Assembly (NCBI RefSeq): GCF_001592205.1
Contig: NZ_BCWM01000022.1
Coordinates: 1 to 50,522 of the forward strand
Origin: Brevundimonas vesicularis NBRC 12165
GTDB taxonomy: Bacteria > Pseudomonadota > Alphaproteobacteria > Caulobacterales > Caulobacteraceae
Length of the DNA: 50,522 nucleotides
Reading direction: 5' to 3'
Position 1 is the first letter of the stretch; the number at the start of each line of letters is the position of its first letter. Below are positions 15,540-24,682 of the stretch, piece after piece. Below the pieces are notes generated by a model that was not told the DNA's origin, searched no databases, and worked only from the letters and a program-made list of their open reading frames with translations. The translations under genes and the position numbers were made by a program.

Positions 15540-16144
15540 ATGGCGGACGGGCTGATCCGCGGCGCGATCCCTGAGACCGCGGTCCATCTCTGCATCGACA
15601 TGCAGCGGATGTTCGCCGAGGACACCCCTTGGCGAACGCCGTGGATGGAGCGGGTGCTGCCGGTCGTGGTCGGGCTCTGCGAACGCAAGCCGGAGCGGAC
15701 GTGGTTCACCCGCTTCATCCCTGCTGCCGAGGTCGGCGAGGGGTGGGGCACCTGGCGCGGCTATTGGGAACGCTGGCCGGAGATGACGATCGAGCGGCTG
15801 GGGCCAGAGCGGATCGACCTGATCCCGGCGCTCGCCGCCTTCGTCCCGCCCGCCCGCGTGCTGGACAAGCGCATCTATTCGCCTGGCCGGGCACCGGGCT
15901 CGACGACGCCCTGCGCGCCGGCGGCGTCGACACCCTGGTCATCACCGGAGCGGAGACCGACGTCTGCGTGCTGGCCGCCGTTCTGGGTGCGGTCGATCTC
16001 GGCTATCGGGTGATCGTGGTCACGGACGGGCTGTGCAGCTCGTCCGACGAGAGCCATGACGCCCTGCTGGGGCTGTACCGTGACCGCTATGGACAGCAGG
16101 TGGAAACGGCGGAGAGTGCGGAAGTCCTCGCCAACTGGGCCTAG
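15540..16144 (+). pseudogene. Isochorismatase-like cysteine hydrolase, frameshifted
   Basis: Two frames together give about 201 residues of an isochorismatase-fold hydrolase. The first has VHLCIDMQRMFAEDTPW, with the catalytic Asp, and LDKRIYSP, with the catalytic Lys. The second has VDTLVITGAETDVCVLAAVLGA, with the nucleophile Cys, and VIVVTDGLCSSSDESHDA. The break lies near 15883; adding one base gives IYSPWPGTGLDDALRAGG, which fits the family. The gene starts 4 bases after the yciF-like stop, so it is co-transcribed. The substrate cannot be told. All catalytic residues survive, so sequencing error is plausible. Confidence 0.78.
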
Positions 16145-16156
16145 GGCGGCGCCCGG

Positions 16157-17137
16157 CTAGCTCTCCAGCTGCTCCATGCGGCATTGGGCTGGCGCCTTGT
16201 CGGGACGAAAGCGGAGCAGCTTGGTGCCGTGGCGGAAGCGGTCGTCCGAGACCTGGTCGAAGCCGACCTCGACCACGCGTTCAGGCCGTAGCGGCTCCCA
16301 AGCCGCAGACCGTTCGGTGGACCATCGGCTCGGCCCGCCGGGCGCGCGGCCGCTGAAGCCATCACCGCCGCGCAGGGCCTCCAGTTCGCGGGTCAGGGCG
16401 ATCTTGTCGGCGCCCCCGAACCCCGAGGTATGGCCGACGTGGTTGAGCTTACCCTCGTGGTCGTAGAGGCCGAGCAGGAGCGAACCGACGACCGGTGCAT
16501 CCGACGCATAGCGGAAGCCGCCGATGACGCAGTCCGCCGTGCGGGCGCGCTTGACCTTGATCAAGTCGCGCTCGCCTTCGACGTAAGCGCCGTCTTTAGC
16601 CTTGGCTACCACGCCCTCCAGCTTGCCCTCGTCAAGCCACGTCCGCGCGAGGGTCCGGTCAGTCGTGCCGGGGGTGAGGGTGAAGTCGGCGGATTGGTGA
16701 ACCTCGAGGAAGGCCTCAAGCCGTCCATGTCGCTTCGACCAGGGCCGGGGCCTGAGATCCGACCCATCGACATCGACCAGCATGTCGAACAGGGCGTAGA
16801 TCGCCGGCGTTTCCTGGGCGAGGCGCCGGATGCGGCTCTCGGCAGGATGCAGACGCGCCTGCAACACCTCGAAGGAGAAGGCGTCTCCGTCGCGCGCCAG
16901 CAGTTCGCCGTCGAGCCCGAACCGCGTTTCCGGCAGGGCGGCGAGGCGATCGACCACCTCGGGGAAGAAGCGGTTCAGCGACTTTCCGGACTTCGCGATC
17001 AGGTGAATCTGGCCGTCTCGCTTGAAGGCGAGGCAGCGAAAGCCGTCCCACTTGGGTTCATAGATCCAGCCAGCCCCGTCCGGCAGGTCCGACTGAGACC
17101 GAGCCTCCATGGGGCAGGCGTCCAGATCGGCGTGCAT
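16157..17137 (-). CDS. ATP-dependent DNA ligase (LigC/LigD-ligase type)
   Basis: This 326-residue ligase has adenylation and OB-fold domains. The active-site Lys is in EPKWDGFR (Lys29), followed by GLDGELLARDG, LFDMLVD, EGVVAKAKDGAY and the KVKRART motif V. The OB domain ends near RVVEVGFDQVSDDRFRHGTKLLRFRPDK. It lacks the polymerase and phosphoesterase domains of LigD and no ku gene is in the window. Such short ligases act in base-excision or end repair of non-growing cells. It lies 10 bases after a zinc dehydrogenase gene in a three-gene minus-strand operon. Confidence 0.88.
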   Translation of the reverse strand: MHADLDACPMEARSQSDLPDGAGWIYEPKWDGFRCLAFKRDGQIHLIAKSGKSLNRFFPEVVDRLAALPETRFGLDGELLARDGDAFSFEVLQARLHPAESRIRRLAQETPAIYALFDMLVDVDGSDLRPRPWSKRHGRLEAFLEVHQSADFTLTPGTTDRTLARTWLDEGKLEGVVAKAKDGAYVEGERDLIKVKRARTADCVIGGFRYASDAPVVGSLLLGLYDHEGKLNHVGHTSGFGGADKIALTRELEALRGGDGFSGRAPGGPSRWSTERSAAWEPLRPERVVEVGFDQVSDDRFRHGTKLLRFRPDKAPAQCRMEQLES

Positions 17138-17147
17138 CGGTGCGACC

Positions 17148-18326
17148 TCAACCGGGTTTCAGCACGACCTTGGTCCACTCGTTCTGATTTTCCTTGAAGT
17201 TCTTGTAGCCCTCGGCGGCCTGTTCGAGGGGCAGGCGGTGCGAGATCAGGTCGGTGGTGTCGATCTTGCCGTCGAGGATGAGTTGCAGCAGTTGCGGCAG
17301 ATAGTTCTGCACGTGGGTCTGGCCGGTTTTCAGGGTTAGGCCCTTTTCCATGAAGGCCCCGATCGGCCATTTGTCGGCGAAGCCGCCATAGACGCCGGGG
17401 ACCGAGACGGTGCCGCCCTTGCGCACCGCCATGATGGTCTCGCGCAGGACGTGGGGGCGGTCGGTGCCCAGGATCTTCGTCTCCTGCTTGATGGCGTCGA
17501 CGATGTTGTCCGGTGAGAAGCCGTGGGCCTCCATCCCGACCGCGTCGATGCAACTGTCCGGACCGATGCCGGCGGTCATCTCCATCAGGGCCTCGCGCAC
17601 CTTGACCTCGTGGTAGTTGAGGACCTCGGCGCCGTTCTGTTTGGCCAGCTCGAGGCGGCGCGGGTGGTGATCGATGGCGATGACGCGGCCCGCACCCATC
17701 AGGATAGCGCTTTTGATCGCGAACAGGCCGACGGGACCGCAGCCCCAGATCGCCACGGTGTCGCCAGGCTTGATCTGGGCGTTCTCGGCCGCCATCCAGC
17801 CGGTGGGGAAGATGTCGGAGAGAAACAGGACGCGCTCATCCTCGATGCCGTCCGGAATCTTGATCGGGCCATAGTCTGAGTAGGGGACCCGGGCGTACTC
17901 GGCCTGACCGCCGGCGTAACCGCCGGTCAGGTGCGAATAGCCGAAGGCGCCCGTCATGGCGTAGCCGTAGGCGATCTCGGACGCGTCGGCCTTCTCGGCC
18001 GGATTGGAGTTGTCGCAGGCGGCTGGCATCTTGTGATCGCAGAAGAAGCATTTGCCGCAGGCGATGACGAAGGGGACCACGACGCGGTCGCCGCGCTTCA
18101 AGGTCGTATTGGCGGGCCCGACCTCCTCGACCACGCCCATGAACTCATGGCCCAGGATGTCGCCGTTCGACATGCCGGGGATCATGCTGTCGTAGAGGTG
18201 CAGGTCCGAGCCGCAGATGGCGGTGGCGGTGATCTTGATGATGGCGTCGCGGGGATTGACGATCTGCGGGTCGGGGACGGTGTCGACCTGGACGTTGTGT
18301 TTGCCGTGCCATGTGAGTGCGCGCAT
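17148..18326 (-). CDS. Zinc-dependent alcohol/formaldehyde dehydrogenase family protein
   Basis: This 392-residue medium-chain dehydrogenase has the catalytic zinc ligands in [13 protein letters not shown] and LGHEFMG. The structural zinc cluster is [15 protein letters not shown], and the NAD(P)-binding motif is [16 protein letters not shown]. It resembles the FdhA-like branch ([16 protein letters not shown]), which includes glutathione-independent formaldehyde dehydrogenases, but the substrate is unproven. It is the middle gene of an operon behind the SRPBCC gene and ahead of ligC. A second family member is at 36044-37183. Confidence 0.87.
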   Translation of the reverse strand: MRALTWHGKHNVQVDTVPDPQIVNPRDAIIKITATAICGSDLHLYDSMIPGMSNGDILGHEFMGVVEEVGPANTTLKRGDRVVVPFVIACGKCFFCDHKMPAACDNSNPAEKADASEIAYGYAMTGAFGYSHLTGGYAGGQAEYARVPYSDYGPIKIPDGIEDERVLFLSDIFPTGWMAAENAQIKPGDTVAIWGCGPVGLFAIKSAILMGAGRVIAIDHHPRRLELAKQNGAEVLNYHEVKVREALMEMTAGIGPDSCIDAVGMEAHGFSPDNIVDAIKQETKILGTDRPHVLRETIMAVRKGGTVSVPGVYGGFADKWPIGAFMEKGLTLKTGQTHVQNYLPQLLQLILDGKIDTTDLISHRLPLEQAAEGYKNFKENQNEWTKVVLKPG

Positions 18327-18367
18327 GGGAATCTCGCTGTTTGGAGGGTGTGTTCGGACGGGGCCGA

Positions 18368-18938
18368 TCAGAAGTGGCGACTGGCGCGGGGCCCGGCGTC
18401 GGGCGCCTTGGAGGTCGAGACCTCGCCGGTCTCCATCAACTGCTTGAAGCGACGCAGCTCGCGCCGGGCCTGGATGCGAGGCTCGCGCTGCATCACCTTG
18501 GCGACGACCTTGCCAGTGCCCCGGCAGGTGGGTCGTAGCTGATAAAGATCCGCACCTCCGTGCCGCGACCGAAGGCGTTGTCCTTGAACTCGATCCAGCC
18601 CTCATGATCGACGTCGGAGCCTTCGCTGGAGCGCCAAGCGATCCGCTCGCCGGGGATATCCTCGGTGATCTCTGACACCAGATCGATTTCGGCGCCGGCG
18701 GGTCCGGCGATGGTCCATTGCGACCGTTTGGCGTCGAGAATCTCGACCGTCTTCACGTTCTCGGTGAAGGACGGCAGGTTCGTGAAGTCGCGCCAGAACT
18801 CATAAAGCTCCTGGCGTGGCCGGTTAATCATGGCGGCGCGGATGCTGGCGGCGGCGTGTCGCCCTCGACATTGTCCTTGTCGATAAAGGCGGGAGAGGCG
18901 ACCTCGGCGTCGGTGGAAATCGGGTCTGATGAGGACAT
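18368..18938 (-). pseudogene. SRPBCC (cyclase/dehydrase-like) protein, frameshifted twice
   Basis: Three frames together give a roughly 190-residue SRPBCC lipid-binding-fold protein. The start is MSSSDPISTDAEVASPAF in one frame. The core is INRPRQELYEFWRDFTNLPSF, then [19 protein letters not shown] and [11 protein letters not shown] in a second. The end is [18 protein letters not shown] and [13 protein letters not shown] in a third. The breaks are near 18850 and 18512; adding one C at the latter restores ALGKVVAKV. Relatives are common in stress clusters and have no known ligand. It heads the operon with the dehydrogenase and ligase. Confidence 0.72.
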
Positions 18939-19061
18939 GGGGGATGCTCCGTCTGGTCGGCTATCCAATCCGTCCGACGCGGCTGTGTTCCAGCGTGGCG
19001 ATACGGAACCGCATCAGCGCCCTTTGCTCTTGCCGAACAGAGCCTTGTCCGGAGAACCCCA

Positions 19062-19869
19062 TGTCCAATACTGAACTTTCCGCCGCTGAGGCGGTCCGGC
19101 CCCTCGCCATCGTAACCGGAGCCTCCAGTGGGATCGGTTACGAGCTGCGAGGCTGTTCGCGGAAGACGGTTATCACCTGATCGTCGCCGCCGACACGCCG
19201 CTGGCGGAAGCCGTCCAAGGGCTGGAAGCCGTGGGCGCGACCGTTGAAGCTGTTCAAGTCGATCTCGCAACGGAGCAGGGCGTCCAGGCCCTTTACGACA
19301 AGATCGGGGGCCGGCCGGTTGACGCGCTTGCCGCCAACGCGGGTCACGGTCTCGGCAAGGGCTTCCTCGACGAAAGCTTCGAAGACATCCTGCATGTGAT
19401 CAACACGAACATCACCGGCACGGTGCGCCTCGCTCATCTCCTGGGCCGCGACACGCGCGAACGGGGACGCGGCCGGATCCTCTTCACCGGGTCGATCGCC
19501 GGCCTGATGCCCGGCAGCTTCCAGGCCGTCTACAACGCGTCCAAGGCCTTCGTGGACAGCTTCTCCTTCGCCCTGCGCAACGAGCTGAAGGATACGGGCG
19601 TCACCGTGACGGTCCTCATGCCGGGGGTGACAGACACCGACTTCTGCGAGCGGGCCGGACTGATGGACACGAAGGTGGGGCAGGACGACAAGAAGATGGA
19701 CCCCGCCGACGTCGCCAAATACGGCTACGACGCAATGAATCGCGGCGACGGCGATGTGGTCGCCGGCTTGGGCAACAAACTTCAGGCGGCGATCGCCGCT
19801 GTGACTCCCCAGACCGTGTTGGCCGAGCAGCATCGCAAAATGGCGGAGCCCGGCTCCGGTCAGGGTTGA
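19062..19869 (+). pseudogene. Short-chain dehydrogenase/reductase, frameshifted near the start
   Basis: The first frame gives MSNTELSAAEAVRPLAIVTGASSGIGYEL, carrying the Rossmann motif TGASSGIG. A missing base near 19147 breaks it; adding one G gives ELARLFAEDGYHLIV. The long second frame then carries ANAGHGLG (NAG motif), FTGSIAGLMPGSFQAVYNASKAF (catalytic Ser, Tyr, Lys) and LMPGVTDTDF. The whole is about 269 residues, normal for the family; the substrate is unknown. It is followed 3 bases later by a small gene. Catalytic residues are intact, so a sequencing error is possible. Confidence 0.8.
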
Positions 19870-19872
19870 ACC

Positions 19873-20073
19873 ATGAAAAACCCAGACGAGGAGAAACCAG
19901 GACCGGAGGATGATCTTCGCCAAGGTCCTCTGAACCCCCGAGGGGAAGATGGGCTCGTCGTCGTCGAAAATCCTCCGGGAAAGCCCATGCACATGTCACC
20001 GGATGAAGCGGACATATCGGGCATCCGAATGCTCGATGCGGCCCACGACGCGCGTCGCCGACCAGGCGACTAG
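19873..20073 (+). CDS. Small charged protein, function unknown
   Basis: This 66-residue protein begins MKNPDEEKPGPEDDLRQG, has a hydrophobic turn (DGLVVVENPPGKPMHM) and a helix (SPDEADISGIRMLDAAHDARRR). I do not recognise it. It starts 3 bases after the SDR stop and is probably co-transcribed with it. No membrane segment or Cys is present. Confidence 0.55.
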   Translation: MKNPDEEKPGPEDDLRQGPLNPRGEDGLVVVENPPGKPMHMSPDEADISGIRMLDAAHDARRRPGD

Positions 20074-20099
20074 CCGCTCGGGATTTCACGGCTGGCGCC

Positions 20100-20124
20100 G
20101 GAACAACGAGCCAAGCGGCACGTT
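20100..20124 (+). promoter_or_regulatory. Perfect EcfG-type general stress promoter
   Basis: GGAAC (20100-20104), exactly 16 bases, then CGTT (20121-20124). The histidine kinase gene starts at 20148, 24 bases downstream. Confidence 0.72.
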
Positions 20125-20147
20125 GGGTCCCCGCGCGTGGGGGCTGC

Positions 20148-22073
20148 ATGAAAGACTCGTTGGATTCAGAAGACCGTCGCTATCGACTGCTGGTCGATGC
20201 GATCACGGACTACGCCGTCTATATGCTGGACGAGAACGGCTATGTGTCCAGTTGGAACCCCGGCGCCCAACGCTTCAAGGGCTATCGCGCCGACGAGATT
20301 GTCGGTCAGCATTTCTCCCGTTTTTACACCCCTGAAGATCGGGCGTCGGATCTGCCCAAGCGCGCGCTCGCCGAGGCGGCCGAACAAGGTCGATTTGAAC
20401 ACGAAGGCTGGAGACTGCGCCAGGACGGGACCAGGTTCTGGGCTCATGTGGTCATTGATCCGATCCGCGACCCGGCGGGGAAGGTCATCGGCTTCGCCAA
20501 GGTGACGCGAGATCTGACCGAGCGTCGAGCGGCCGAGGAACAGCTTCGTCTGTCTCAGGAACAGTTCCAACTGCTGGTCAACGGCGTCACGGATTACGCC
20601 ATCTATATGCTCGATCCGTCAGGGCTCGTCTCGAGTTGGAACTCCGGCGCCGAGCGGATCAAGGGCTTCCGCCGCGACGAGATCGTCGGCGAGCATTTCT
20701 CCCGGTTCTACACGGCCGAAGATCGCGAGGCCGGCCTGCCCGAACGCGCGCTGGAAACGGCGACGGCGGACGGTCGGTTTGAAAAAGAAGGCTGGCGTCT
20801 GCGCAAAGACGGCTCGCGGTTCTGGGCCCATGTCATCATCGACGCTGTCCGGAATGACGATGGCGCGATCATTGGCTTCGCCAAGGTCACCCGTGACATC
20901 ACAGAACGAATGGAAAGCCAGCGTCAGCTGGAGGCGGCTCGTGAAGCACTCTTCCAGTCACAGAAATTGGAAGCTATCGGCCAGCTCACCGGTGGAATCG
21001 CGCATGACTTCAACAATCTTCTTTCGGCCGTTCTCGGAAGCCTCGACCTGGTCCGCAAGCGGCTGCCGTTCGATCCCCGCATCTCGCCACTGATCGACAA
21101 CGCCATCCTCGGAGCGGAGCGGGGCGCTGCTCTGACCCAGCGGATGTTGGCCTTCGCCCGGAAGCAGGATCTGGAAACCCGACCGACTGACCTGCCGGCT
21201 CTGGTCGGCGGCATGCGTGATTTCCTCCAGAGGACGATCGGTCCACGGATTGAGATCGAGACCGAGTTTCCAAGGGGACTGGCGCCGATTCTAACGGATC
21301 CGGTCCAGCTGGAGACGACCTTGCTCAACTTGGCGGTCAACGCACGAGACGCCATGCCCGACGCCGGTGTGATCCGCATCGGGGCCTCGGCGGCCAAGGT
21401 CAAGGCGGGGGACCCCCTGCTTGCGCCGGGCGACTATGTGAAACTCTACGTCAGCGATACGGGCGAAGGGATGGATCCGGCGACCCTGGCGCGCGCCGCA
21501 GATCCGTTCTTCACCACCAAAGGGGTAGGGAAGGGGACTGGTTTGGGACTGTCGATGATCCACGGTCTCATGGCCCAGACCGGCGGGCGTCTTCAGATCG
21601 ACAGTCAACCGGGCGAGGGTACGACCGTGACCCTCTGGCTCCGGGTTGCCGAGGGCGCCGAAGGACTGAGCGCGATCCCCACCGTCGATCCCGTTCAAGC
21701 CGGAAAGGCGTTGCTCCGGATCCTCGCTGTGGATGACGATCCCCTTGTGCTGATCAACACGACGGCCTTGTTGGAAGATCTCGGGCACGAGGTGATTACC
21801 GCCTCGTCCGGGAAGCAGGCTTTGGTGCACCTCAAATCGGACGTGCCGCTCGACTTGATGGTCACCGATCACGTCATGCCTCAAATGTCGGGTTTTGAAT
21901 TGATCTTAGAGGCCAAACGGCTACGTCCGGGATTACCCGCGCTCATCACGTCCGGGTTCGCAGAGCTAGATACCGTCGATAACGACGAGCTTCTCCGGCT
22001 GCCGAAACCTTTCAATCAAGCGGATCTAGAGCGCGCGGTATGGTCAGCGGTTGAAGGCGATATCCAGTCCTGA
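20148..22073 (+). CDS. Hybrid histidine kinase: PAS-PAS-HisKA-HATPase-REC
   Basis: This 641-residue cytoplasmic sensor has no membrane span. Two PAS domains (about 8-125 and 137-250) are near repeats of each other: both contain WNxGAxRxKGxxxDEIVGxHFSRFYT and GFAKVTRD. A HisKA domain follows with the phosphorylated His in GGIAHDFNNLL, then an ATPase domain (NLAVNARDAMP, DTGEGM, GKGTGLGLSMIHGL). The receiver domain has its Asp in LMVTDHVMPQMSG. No output domain exists, so it probably feeds a phosphorelay. A perfect EcfG-type promoter upstream suggests it is part of the stress regulon, perhaps as feedback. Confidence 0.92.
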   Translation: MKDSLDSEDRRYRLLVDAITDYAVYMLDENGYVSSWNPGAQRFKGYRADEIVGQHFSRFYTPEDRASDLPKRALAEAAEQGRFEHEGWRLRQDGTRFWAHVVIDPIRDPAGKVIGFAKVTRDLTERRAAEEQLRLSQEQFQLLVNGVTDYAIYMLDPSGLVSSWNSGAERIKGFRRDEIVGEHFSRFYTAEDREAGLPERALETATADGRFEKEGWRLRKDGSRFWAHVIIDAVRNDDGAIIGFAKVTRDITERMESQRQLEAAREALFQSQKLEAIGQLTGGIAHDFNNLLSAVLGSLDLVRKRLPFDPRISPLIDNAILGAERGAALTQRMLAFARKQDLETRPTDLPALVGGMRDFLQRTIGPRIEIETEFPRGLAPILTDPVQLETTLLNLAVNARDAMPDAGVIRIGASAAKVKAGDPLLAPGDYVKLYVSDTGEGMDPATLARAADPFFTTKGVGKGTGLGLSMIHGLMAQTGGRLQIDSQPGEGTTVTLWLRVAEGAEGLSAIPTVDPVQAGKALLRILAVDDDPLVLINTTALLEDLGHEVITASSGKQALVHLKSDVPLDLMVTDHVMPQMSGFELILEAKRLRPGLPALITSGFAELDTVDNDELLRLPKPFNQADLERAVWSAVEGDIQS

Positions 22074-22361
22074 CACCTCGCGTGGGGGACCGCATGAGGG
22101 GCTCCGACGCCTCGAAGGGCCATTGTTCGAAGATGGCGTAGTCGCCCCGACTTGCCTCCCGAAAGCCCGTAGCTCCTTCGGTATCCGCCAACCCGCCGCC
22201 AAAGCCGACACTGTGAGGTGTGCTTGTTGGAACCTAAGAAAGAACCTATGGGTCAGAGTACACCATATTTTCTATAGTGACGGTCAAATGGTGCGACGCG
22301 ACGGGGAAGTTGATTCCTGCTGGTACATTGTCACTACATAGGGCGAATGCGGTAATAGACG

Positions 22362-22519
22362 TCGAAAGATGGCGACATCACGCAAATTTTATGATGAGGA
22401 ATTCGCCAGTGTTTTCAATATCTCAAAATTTGTTCGGCCTACGGATCGGTTTGATCGATCAAAGTGAAGAAAAAACCCAGAACGTTCAACGTCCTGGGCC
22501 ATTTTCGCAATCGAGTGGG
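22362..22519 (+). repeat. Island-end sequence, copy B (partner 8251-8410)
   Basis: This carries the same ordered words as 8251-8410 and ends in GCAATCGAGTGGG, here continuing AATAA. In the frame that ends there, the last residues are IEWE followed by a stop, which is how GMP synthase (GuaA) ends. The upstream residues are not GuaA, so this is an attachment-site copy and not the gene itself. Confidence 0.6.
22470..22498 (-). terminator. Rho-independent terminator reading leftward
   Basis: On the minus strand CCCAG-G-ACGT, loop TGA, ACGT-T-CTGGG is followed by TTTTTTC. It stops transcription entering from the alpA side. Confidence 0.75.
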
Positions 22520-22688
22520 AATAACTCGGGGCTCTCGCTACCTTTCCCCATCGCTTCCGAAAACCTCGATAAGCGCCTGACAACATTGTGAATTCTGACG
22601 AGACCCTTCGATATCATTCGGAGGGTCTTTTTTCGTTTTACCGTCACTGGCGACGGTGTCGCCTCCTGTTGCGATGCAGGAAGCTCCC
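22518..22688 (+). repeat. 171-bp direct repeat, copy 1 (copy 2 at 34200-34370)
   Basis: The two copies differ at about eight positions, so they are about 95% identical, and both begin GGAATAA, the end of the guaA-like core. Copy 2 is followed at once by an integrase start. The shared block is best read as the integrase-proximal end of an island family; here the integrase has been lost and an alpA-containing segment follows. Confidence 0.82.
22601..22633 (+). terminator. Rho-independent terminator in repeat copy 1
   Basis: AGACCCT and AGGGTCT flank a 14-base loop and are followed by a run of T. Confidence 0.72.
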
Positions 22689-22757
22689 GGCGACCGCCAT
22701 CCACGTCCGCGACATCGTCAAACAGATTTACGCCTGGCAGGCCCTTCACACCCGTGG

Positions 22758-23054
22758 TCACGGTGCAGGAGACCTCGGCTCCGCGTTTTGATCCGCGCGT
22801 CTGACAGGGCGCGAGCGCCGCAGGCGGACGTCCGGGCCGGCCGCCCTCGGAATTGGCCGATCCCGGCGAAGTTTCAGCCAGGCCTCGACCTCGGCGAGGT
22901 CCCACACGACGCAGCGCGGCGTGAGCAGGAAACGCTTGGGAAACTGACCCTTCTGCTCCATCTCCCAGATGGTGCTGTCGGCCAGCGGCACCATCTGACG
23001 AAGCTCAGGCTTCTTGATGGTTCGCTTGAGCGGCGGTGCGGCGGCTTGTGCCAT
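22758..23054 (-). CDS. AlpA-family phage/island regulator
   Basis: This 98-residue protein has the AlpA helix-turn-helix: RTIKKPELRQMVPLADSTIW, then EMEQKGQFPKRFLLTPR and DLAEVEAWL. AlpA proteins act as regulators or excision factors for prophages and integrative islands. It sits beside the attachment-like repeat at 22518. The Arg/Pro-rich C-terminal extension is longer than in E. coli AlpA. A second copy with the same core, frameshifted, lies at 43067-43359. Confidence 0.86.
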   Translation of the reverse strand: MAQAAAPPLKRTIKKPELRQMVPLADSTIWEMEQKGQFPKRFLLTPRCVVWDLAEVEAWLKLRRDRPIPRAAGPDVRLRRSRPVRRADQNAEPRSPAP

Positions 23055-23162
23055 CGGGCTCTCCTTTGAATACGACTCAAGGGAATCCGAAAGGCGACGA
23101 CGGAGCCATCCGCAGGTCTCCTTGGGTGAAGTCGCCACCGTGTCGTTGCGGATTGCCGACCC

Positions 23163-23351
23163 TCAGCGGGGCTGGAAAGCTCTGCCCCGGTTGCCGATCA
23201 TCACCCAGCCGGCGTTGGTCGGGCGGTAACTGCCTTTTGCGACGGCCTCGGCAAGTCCCAGCACCGTTAGTTCGCGTCCGCGGTTCTCGTTGCCGGCGCG
23301 CGCCGGATCCACGAGGTCCAGCAAGGCTTCGATGCGTTCAGCGTCAGTCAT
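23163..23351 (-). CDS. Small protein, function unknown
   Basis: This 62-residue protein begins MTDAERIEALLDLVDPARAG, has an amphipathic helix (LGLAEAVAKGSYRPTNAG) and no Cys or membrane span. No family is recognised. The sequence looks protein-like and lies upstream of alpA on the same strand, 109 bases away, so it may belong to the same island module. The ribosome site is weak. Confidence 0.45.
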   Translation of the reverse strand: MTDAERIEALLDLVDPARAGNENRGRELTVLGLAEAVAKGSYRPTNAGWVMIGNRGRAFQPR

Positions 23352-23550
23352 GGGTTCTCTATGGACGGATCGGCACCGAGTTCAAGGAAAGAGGGTGTGT
23401 TCGTCGAAGCCGGCCGGTCGGCGTGTCGGCGCGGCACGAAAGTTCGTGACCCCCAACAGACGCGGCTGCGCAAAGTATGCATGGAATTTAAATCAAAATC
23501 TTTGCATAAGCGTCGGACGCTTCCTACGTAGGTGGCGAAGGATTTTCCCA

Positions 23551-24010
23551 ATGTCGGCGCTCAACGATGTGAAGAAACGACTGCGGCCTGGTCAGGTCTA
23601 TCGTCGTCAGGATTTCGAGAAGTGGTCCAATGCCGTGGATCGGCATCTGCGCCAGCTCGTGGAGGAAGGGCGACTGGAGAAGGTCTCCGGCGGCCTCTAT
23701 CTGGCGCCGCGCCAGACGCGCTACGGCAAGGCTCCCGCCCGGCCGGAGAAACTGGTGGAGAGCTTCCTCAAGGACGACCGCTTCCTGCTGGTCTCGCCGA
23801 ACGCCTACAACGGCCTGGGGGTAGGGACGACCCAGCTGTACAACGAACCCGTTGTCTACAATCTCAAACGCCATGGCCGGTTCGACCTCGGCGGCCGCGT
23901 CTATGACTTCCGCAAAAAGCCCTCGGTCCCGGCCAAGCTGACCGAGGAGGTCCTTCTCGTCGATCTGTTGCAGAACCTGGACCGGCTCGCCGAGACCCGC
24001 ACCGCCACAG
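23551..24010 (+). pseudogene. AbiEi/DUF6088-like antitoxin, C-terminally truncated
   Basis: Residues 1 to about 153 from ATG 23551 form a winged-helix protein: DVKKRLRPGQVYRRQDFEKW, RHLRQLVEEGRLEKVSGGLYL, then LLVSPNAYNGLGVGTTQLYN and VYNLKRHGRFDLGGRVYDF. This matches the type IV antitoxin (AbiEi) or DUF6088 family. The homology stops near LLQNLDRLAET and the frame runs on to 24195 in unrelated residues. No AbiEii toxin follows. The toxin side seems deleted, and a recombinase piece begins at the junction. Confidence 0.72.
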
Positions 24011-24682
24011 TTACAGGCCGAGATGCGGTCGCTCATCCAGTTCAAATCCGCGACCCTCACAGACCTGGGCTTTCAGCGATCGGGTGTCTGGGGGCCGGAG
24101 ACGGCCGCCCAGCGCGGCGAGCATCTTGCCCTGCTGTTCGGAGCCCTGGCCGCCCGTTCGGACGGCGAGGTGAAAGGGGCAGGGGCCGTGCCTGAAGATC
24201 TCTCGCTTGCCCTGCTGGTCTGCCCGCCAGTCTGGGACTGGTACATCCAGTGGCGTGAGCAGAGGCGAGGCTTCTTCACCGGTTGGGAGTCGGAGATGCT
24301 CCTGCTGGCGGCGGCCCTGACCCGGGTGGAGTTCGGTTGGCTGCGCCAATGTCCGTGGCTGGCCGAACGGCTCCGGCCGATCCCCGGCGTCCTGACGCAG
24401 GCGGACATCGAGACCGTCCAGGCTGACTGGGACATGGCCTGCGAGCGGATGAACCGGCACGCCCTGTCGCGGGCGCGAGAGGTGCAGCGGGTCGCGCGCG
24501 TCCACCGCGATCCATTCGAGCCGCTGCTTCCCATTCTCGAGGCCGCGAGCCCAGTGGGCGAATATCTCAAGATCGCCGAGGAGGTGCTGCGGTACATGCC
24601 GGATGCCCGTCGCCATCCGCGCGCGGCGGCCGAGACGGTGCGCGGGTTTCTCATGCTGCGGTTGACATCGGCACCCGGCTGA
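24002..24682 (+). pseudogene. Site-specific recombinase-like gene, fragment lacking the catalytic part
   Basis: From about 24002 (first ATG 24023) to 24682 lies a frame with ALLFGALAARSDG, CPPVWDWYIQWREQRRGFF, REVQRVARVHRDPFEPLLP and the end RAAAETVRGFLMLRLTSAPG. From memory this resembles the part before the catalytic domain of a tyrosine-recombinase-like family, in which FLMLRLGLHLG-like residues lead into the first Arg box. Here the frame ends just at that point, where an EAL fragment begins. It has lost both ends: the start is joined to an antitoxin, the end to an EAL gene. Confidence 0.5.

Larger units (their letters stand above)
22074..22757 (+). other. 684-bp non-coding integration region
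   Basis: No real gene is seen. From left to right it holds an AT-rich segment, the second copy of the island-end sequence (22362-22519), a hairpin terminator reading leftward (22470-22498), a guaA-like end (ATCGAGTGGGAATAA at 22510-22524), a 171-bp repeat with a rightward terminator, and the region downstream of the alpA gene. Confidence 0.65.

Noticed and set aside
22498..22524. Real 3' end of guaA
   Set aside because: Only the last four residues IEWE and the stop match; upstream residues are not GMP synthase, so it is treated as an attachment-site copy.
22588..22791. 67-residue plus-strand frame beginning inside repeat copy 1
   Set aside because: It runs through the terminator hairpin and overlaps the alpA gene end; no family pattern.
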